Positions 59,326-64,000 of a DNA stretch of 64,000 nucleotides are shown here, piece by piece; position 1 is the first letter of the stretch, and each line of letters opens with the position of its first letter. A program made the translations under genes and the position numbers. Source of the DNA: Moniliella sp. 'wahieum' (Eukaryota > Basidiomycota > Moniliellomycetes > Moniliellales > Moniliellaceae); the NCBI GenBank assembly GCA_003971905.1, contig RSEE01000157.1, positions 1-64,000 of the forward strand, in the 5' to 3' direction. The notes below the pieces were generated by a model. The model saw only the letters and a list, made by a program, of their open reading frames with translations, made no database searches and had not been told where the DNA came from.

Positions 59326-59346
59326 AGGCCTTAGGCCTTTGGCCCT
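59326..59346. repeat. Tandem heptamer TTAGGCC
   Basis: TTAGGCC twice and TTTGGCC. The tetramer GGCC is a palindrome and the spacer is TTA (TAA on the other strand). Confidence 0.9.
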
Positions 59347-59615
59347 ACTTAGGGCCTTGATTCAAAAGGGTCACCCGGTCACGCGCACGCTTCAACCTTA
59401 GTTGTCCCCAATTTCCCCACCCAGAAGCTCAGGCCACCCTGGCACAACGTGTAGCGTTTAATTTTTGTGTCTTTGCCACCAGCCACTATGCCCAGGGACC
59501 TTTCTCCCGGACATGCGACCGGCAACTAGAGCGACCTCTGCAAGCCACATTTACTGTCTTTGCAGCTTGAGTACTTGGTACTTGATGCACTTGAGTGCAT
59601 TGAATCAAATTGAGA

Positions 59616-59755
59616 GTCTTGAAGCTTGAAGCTTGAAGCAGGAGTAGCATGGATAGGTAGCATCTTGAATGAGCTGGAGCTTGAGCGCTTGAGCAGGCTT
59701 GAAGCTTGAGGCTTGAAGCTTGAAGCTGAGGGCTTGAGGCCTGGGGGATCTGAGG
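59616..59755. repeat. TTGAAGC/TTGAGGC interspersed arrays
   Basis: Three GAAGCTT-type units at 59616-59640 and about eight TTGA-anchored units at 59690-59755, several degraded. Confidence 0.8.
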
Positions 59756-59857
59756 CTGGCGTTCGCAGACCATATGGCCAGGCTTCTTGGTATCTATACT
59801 CGGGACTGTGAAAGAATCAACAGCTGAGCACTATGATGCATGGTACAACCCTGCACA

Positions 59858-59930
59858 TGATGCATGATGCATGTGACATGTGACGTAGTGACACTAGTGA
59901 CTAGTGACTAGTGACTAGTGATAGTGACAT
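59858..59930. repeat. Compound heptamer array (TGCA, CATG, CTAG)
   Basis: TGATGCA twice, TGACATG, TGACGTAG, TGACAC, TGACTAG three times, TGATAG and TGACAT. Three different palindromic tetramers share one TGA-anchored array. Confidence 0.95.
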
Positions 59931-59978
59931 AGCGACACTCCCCATGGGTGACCGGTGATGCGAGATGCGTGAGATGGG

Positions 59979-60013
59979 TAATCGATAATCGATAATCGAT
60001 AATCGATAATCGG
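59979..60013. repeat. Tandem heptamer TAATCGA
   Basis: Four exact TAATCGA units and one TAATCGG: TAA plus the palindrome TCGA. The same unit is inverted at 51191-51211. Confidence 0.95.
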
Positions 60014-60076
60014 GAATGCGTAGTGCATCATAATGGGGGGGGTGTTTACTTTATGTAGTTGCACAAGTAGGGACTC

Positions 60077-60110
60077 TGAGATCTGATGTATGAGCATGAT
60101 GCGTGATGGG
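60077..60110. repeat. TGA-anchored heptamer series
   Basis: TGAGATC, TGATGTA, TGAGCA, TGATGCG, TGATGGG; the first tetramer, GATC, is a palindrome. Confidence 0.85.
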
Positions 60111-60591
60111 CTAGCAGCACGCCAGAGCAGCCAGAGCACGCCGACCATCTGCTGCGTTGTTGCCACTGCAACGCCACGACGCTGCCAGGGTACTGTTGTT
60201 TCACTCCGCCCAGGCAGCCACTGGCAGATGGGATCTACATAATACAGAGCGTTGTGAAAACTGGTGCATGAGCACACTTGTCAGTAGTACTCTGTACTCA
60301 GGCTGCCAGTAGTACACTTGAGCATGTGAGCACAGAGTATCGAGTACAGAATACTGAGCACGCATCAAGTCCTCCATCCGGTTTCTATAGCCGGAACGGA
60401 TACAGCCTGTGGCCTGAGGTACAGGCCTGACTGGCCTGAAGGCCTGAGATCTGAGACCCAATACAGCTTAATTACCGTCTAATATTTAATGCAATGATTA
60501 GTGATCGAAATGATCAGCGGCTGAGCCGCAGTGCCTCCGCAGCAGTCAACTGCTAAGCTGTCTCAACAGCACAAGCAAACTGGTAACCGGT

Positions 60592-60633
60592 AAACGTGGT
60601 AAACGTTAAACGCTAAACTTAACGTTAACCGCG
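60592..60633. repeat. TAAACGT/TAACCGG repeat
   Basis: Units GGTAACC, GGTAAAC, GTTAAAC and GCTAAAC lie in near-7-nt register (TAA plus ACGT or CCGG palindromes). Confidence 0.8.
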
Positions 60634-60704
60634 CTCAACACTAAGTACTAACTCCTAAAAGCGTTCTTGCTTCCATGTACGTTAGACGTGGTAAACGTTA
60701 AACA

Positions 60705-60725
60705 TCACGCGTCACGTGTCACACC
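60705..60725. repeat. TCACGCG/TCACGTG/TCACACC series
   Basis: Three units in exact 7-nt register; TCA plus CGCG is a palindromic member. Confidence 0.9.
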
Positions 60726-61092
60726 CGGCTTGTTCGCTCTCGGAGCACTCGTCCCACGTTCCTGTGTCTGCTGGCGGGCTTGGCTCTGTTCGGCTTGGTT
60801 TTTGGGCCCTGCCATCAGGATGGCCATCATGCATCAACGGTTCACCTTCACCTTCATCTTCAAGCTTCAAGCTCCAAGCTTCAGCTTCAGCTTCACCCGC
60901 GCGCCCTCGACGCCTCAACAATCCTGTTCCAACAAGCTTTTGGCCCACCATCGGTTTTCCGCCCCTGCGCCTCAGCTTGTTAGGCCCGCCCGCTGTCTGT
61001 TTCCACCATCTTTGAACCTCTTCTTGCTTGCGGCCTCTCGCTCCAACCGCCGGCTTACTCGCCCACCACATACACACCTTACGGCGTGTCCA

Positions 61093-62395
61093 ATGTTCTA
61101 CCAAGATGCAGCTGGCTGTGGCCTCTCGGCACCGTCTCCGCCCCAGCCTCGCCCTGAGCTCCCGCTGCCCGACGTCTTGACCCTCGACACACTCTCTCAA
61201 CCCTTGCCGTCTCAGCCCCTGGTGACCGTTGGCCAAGCGCCATTCCCACCCTTCGACGGCCCGCATCATGGGGAGCCCCCCGCCTTCCCCACACCACATC
61301 CGCACGCACCAGCTTCGAATCCGCTCCCTCCCCTGGCGCTTCCCTCCTCGGACTCGACCCAGCACCCCGTGCCTTACCCGCTAACGAGCCCCCAATCGCC
61401 CTTTGGCCTGGGGGTCTACAGGCACAGTCTCGTTTCCCGTGGCCTGGATCGAGTGAATAGCATTGACACCCCCCCTCCAACTACGGGCACCTGGTCTCAT
61501 TCATCAACCCCAGCACAGCTCGGGGGCGCATCTCTTCTTCTTCGCGCTATCGCCTGCCGGAGATAGTGCGGACACGTCTCCTGTATGGACTGCAGCGGAA
61601 ACCAATTGGGCGCCTACGGATATGGCCTTTGGAGTACCCCCTCTCTGGAGGTAGAGCCACTGGGAACCAACCTGCTTGGCCTTCAGCTTCGGGATCAGTC
61701 GTACTTTTGTGGTCCCCTCTCTGTGCCCCCGACAACTCAGGTACGGTCTTTCCCCGTTCTCTTGACCTAGTTTTGGAGATGCTGGACTGACCCTCCTTGA
61801 CACTCAGCTTGCTACGACTGCTGCACTCTCCCCCTTCTCAAGCCAAGGGCCTTCGACGGACAGGAGTAGTATATCGTCTTCTACCAATATGTTTAACCTT
61901 TTCAGTGAAGCAGGAGACTCCCACCTCCTGCATTCTCCTGGCCTGAACAGTTACACACCAGGAAGGAGGGTCACTCTCCCAAGCCTTCCTGTCCCTTACG
62001 ACTATCCGCCACGTCCCGTGCCGACACCTATCACTTACTCTTTCTTGTCCCGGCCATATGACTGGGGGAGTCTTGACACAACCAAGAATCCCGTCCCTAT
62101 CCAGCGGCGTAAATTCAAGAGGAGCAAGACAGGCTGCCTTGTGTGTCGGAGACGGAAAGTTCGCTGCTCTCAGGACGGTCTTCCCTGCCGACAATGCAAG
62201 ATTGGCAAGCGGGAGTGCCATTATAGAAAGCCACCCCAAGACGATTCTTCATCCCAGCAACAAGAGGATGCTAGTGACAACGCGTCGCCCTCCGGTACCC
62301 CTGACTACCTACCTGTACCTTTGCTCAAGGAGACCCTGAATGATCCAAGTTGCCTGCGCGGTCGGCGTCATTCCGGGTGTGACCTTCCCTACTGA
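61093..62395 (+). CDS. Zn2Cys6 (GAL4-type) transcription factor with C-terminal zinc cluster
   Basis: Nuclear DNA-binding regulator. A long Pro/Ser-rich, probably disordered N-terminus starts at MFYQDAAGCGLSAPSPPQ (61093), but an earlier start is possible. It changes frame near 61540 and 61600. A 67-nt intron (61741-61807, GTACGG...ACTCAG) joins LSVPPTTQ to LATTAALSPFSS. The zinc cluster (about 62135-62219) has the full C-x2-C-x6-C-x6-C-x2-C-x6-C pattern within CLVCRRRKVRCSQDG and PCRQCKIGKREC, preceded by the basic RRKFKRSKTG. Only about 55 residues follow, to the stop at 62395. The binuclear cluster is thus near the C-terminus, and the usual middle-homology domain is absent. Targets unknown. 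Confidence 0.8.
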
Positions 62396-62929
62396 TCTAG
62401 CCACATTCCATCCTGAGGAAATTTTCCAAGTGCCCTTGACCAAGTCTGCTCTGTTTTGAATTTGCCCACGACCTGTACCATCTTCTGCGCCCATCCCACT
62501 TCCCGGCCAATTTCCTTTTGCCTCTTTCGTTTTTCGCACAAGATGAACTCAACTCTCTATATCCTAGATGAATTACTGTGCATGGTGTTCATCTGTGATG
62601 CAGTGTGCGAGACGGTAATTGCATGCCCATATATACAGTAAAGCAGGGCATACGCCTGGCCCGGAAAATGCACGACACGAACACCTACGATGGTGTGGAA
62701 AGGGCATGTTTCTTTCGACATATAGACTGCACCAATAACTGGGAACGATCAGCTGTGACGCTCCCGATTGCTACGCACCCCCGGTGTTCCAACCAAGCGC
62801 ATCGCGCCGACCCCGAGAGATTGTTGTGTCTCTACACAAACGTATGCCCACCAGAACCGCCTGGAAACTCGTAGTTACCAAGTAATTTGTCTTCTAAAAA
62901 GGAAATCATTCCCAGTGCCCCCCATACAC
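62396..62929. other. Spacer, nothing recognised
   Basis: AT-richer sequence between the zinc-cluster gene and the MEF1 relic. Confidence 0.5.
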
Positions 62930-63960
62930 CGAAAAGTTATCCCTGTTGCCGTCTCACAGCAGGCGATACGAGATCTGCTCGTCGTGCATCCCACGTCGTA
63001 CTAACGGCGCATGCGCTCCACGTAAATGTCCAAGTGAAGTTCTCCCGTACCGCTGATAATTGTCTCCTTCGAGTCGCAGTCCACATGGACGCGGAAAGTG
63101 GGGTCCTCTTTCTGGAAGCGATTCAAAGCGCTGCTAAGTTGGCATCCAACACGTCCTTGGAGTCTGGGTTAATCGAGAGCGAAATGACACGCTCCGGCAC
63201 AAACATCTCTGTCACAGTGAGCTCGGTATTACCGTCGGTGACCGTGTCGCCCCCCGAGGAACACGCGACGCCAAACATGGCACAAACCTCATCGGGACCC
63301 ACCTTGTCCACCTCCTCCATTTCGTCGGAGTGCAGGCGAATCAAGCGGGGGACCTTGATGCACTTTCCAAGGCGAATATATGATCTGGTTGTCACTTGAG
63401 CATGCCTTGGTACATACGCATGTACGTCAGTTGTCCATACCGCCCTTCTTCCAGTTAAAACGCCAAACCAACTATGGGTGCCATAGCGACAGTTGCAAGC
63501 TCGACACAGGGCACCGTGGCGGCTTGACGAGCCGCTTCAATCTCATCCTCGTCCTCCAATCCCTCAATAGCCTTGGTCACGGCAACCTTCATGACCGCAG
63601 GGCTGACACCAGAGGCCTCAGCCGTGACCTCCTCTGCGTTGGGAAGGTAGTTGCAGACACCATCTAGCATGGACTTCACGCCCTTGTTTTTAATGGCTGA
63701 TGACCCCATGAAGACGGGAGTGAACTTGCAGGCAATGGTGGCACGACGGATAGCTTCACCAGCTCCTTGGGTGATGGGCTCTTTTCCTCCATGACCAACT
63801 TGGCCGTGCCGCGGGCGAATGTAGACAAAATCCACATCAGCCAGTGCCTCATTGAGTTCTTGGCGTTTCCCACGGGCAAAGTCGATCAAGTCAGCCGGAA
63901 TGTCGTCCAATTCTTGCCTACGACGCTTTCGAAATGGCCAAGTTACCCGCGTTCCAAATC
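62930..63960 (-). pseudogene. MEF1: Decayed mitochondrial elongation factor G1 (MEF1) fragment
   Basis: Minus-strand relic of the mitochondrial translocase EF-G1. Readable in order: [19 protein letters not shown], then [36 protein letters not shown] and [12 protein letters not shown] replaces a conserved Lys codon just after GLAF, then [20 protein letters not shown] and a TGA. After a frame change come [37 protein letters not shown] and [18 protein letters not shown]. Then [32 protein letters not shown], a TAG where the family has Glu, and finally ETATGITF before homology is lost near 62930. Domains IV-V are missing. The GTPase domain would lie beyond 64000; an intron-like GTACGT...GTCGTAG is visible at about 63925-63985. 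Several stops plus truncation mark a pseudogene, not just read errors. Confidence 0.82.
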
Positions 63961-64000
63961 AGCAGAAGCAGAGTAACTAACGTACCCTTGGTACCCTTGT

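Larger units (their letters stand above)
57691..60840. other. Repeat-rich gene desert
   Basis: No supported gene. This is the densest zone of the heptamer family and of TTAG/TTGAAGC repeats; the clearest arrays are listed separately. CGCGTAACGCGTGACGCGTA lies at about 58474-58495. Confidence 0.6.

Noticed and set aside
59858-60110. CRISPR-like repeat array
   Set aside because: Units are 7 bp with no spacers, and the DNA is from a eukaryote.
60009-60725. Telomere or subtelomere end
   Set aside because: Isolated TAGGGTT words occur in promoters, but no tandem TTAGGG array is present in the window.
63380-64000. Plus-strand frames over the MEF1 relic
   Set aside because: EF-G homology is on the minus strand only; the plus frames are shadows.

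Overview
This is nuclear DNA of a fungus, most likely a basidiomycete and probably of the Ustilaginomycotina (inference). The support is: short spliceosomal introns (about 55-110 nt, mostly GTRNGT...YAG), GC-rich dense gene blocks, a Rac1-type GTPase, a PL14-type lyase, a C-terminal Zn2Cys6 factor and basidiomycete-like forms of PAB1, VAC8, NCR1/NPC1, IML2, BRR6 and CENP-O. I cannot name the species.

Layout. Left arm (1-10 kb): PMP3, a probable CENP-O/Mcm21 kinetochore gene and a proline-rich coiled-coil protein, with long spacers. Core (10-36 kb): RPS5 and RPS28 (divergent), TIM8, RPL13, SYM1/Mpv17, PAB1, VAC8, tRNA-Ala(AGC), RPB12 and GAR1 (divergent), BRR6, a secreted PL14 lyase, a DHA2-like MFS transporter, IML2 and tRNA-Lys(CTT) with an intron. 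An unrecognised gene follows at 36.6-38 kb. 38-41.3 kb is AT-richer and gene-poor. 41.3-52.5 kb is again housekeeping: NCR1, PES1/NOP7, FUM1 and RAC1. 52.5-60.8 kb is a gene desert holding a Helitron-type helicase relic, a long GAA/TTC tract, one copy of a dispersed repeat whose partner lies inverted at 39.4-39.7 kb, and a dense set of short tandem repeats. The right end has a Zn2Cys6 regulator and a decayed mitochondrial EF-G (MEF1) fragment.

Function. Most recognised genes serve translation and ribosome assembly (RPS5, RPS28, RPL13, PAB1, PES1, GAR1, both tRNAs), RNA polymerases (RPB12), mitochondria (TIM8, SYM1, FUM1, IML2) and vacuole, sterol or membrane biology (VAC8, NCR1, BRR6, PMP3). 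A shared 10-mer, GCAACCCTAG (a telobox), lies upstream of RPS28/RPS5, RPL13 and PAB1 and is a candidate translation-regulon site.

Two things stand out. (1) The spacers carry many short arrays with an exact 7-bp period. The unit is TGA (or TAA) plus a self-complementary tetramer, and 11 of the 16 possible 4-bp palindromes appear. I know of no description of such a family. (2) Many deeply conserved genes are broken by single-base indels, mainly in homopolymers, while FUM1, RPS28, TIM8, RPB12 and PMP3 are intact. This looks like uncorrected sequencing error rather than gene death, unlike the MEF1 relic, which carries real stops. Intron and start calls are by eye; CDS spans marked as frameshifted give outer limits only.
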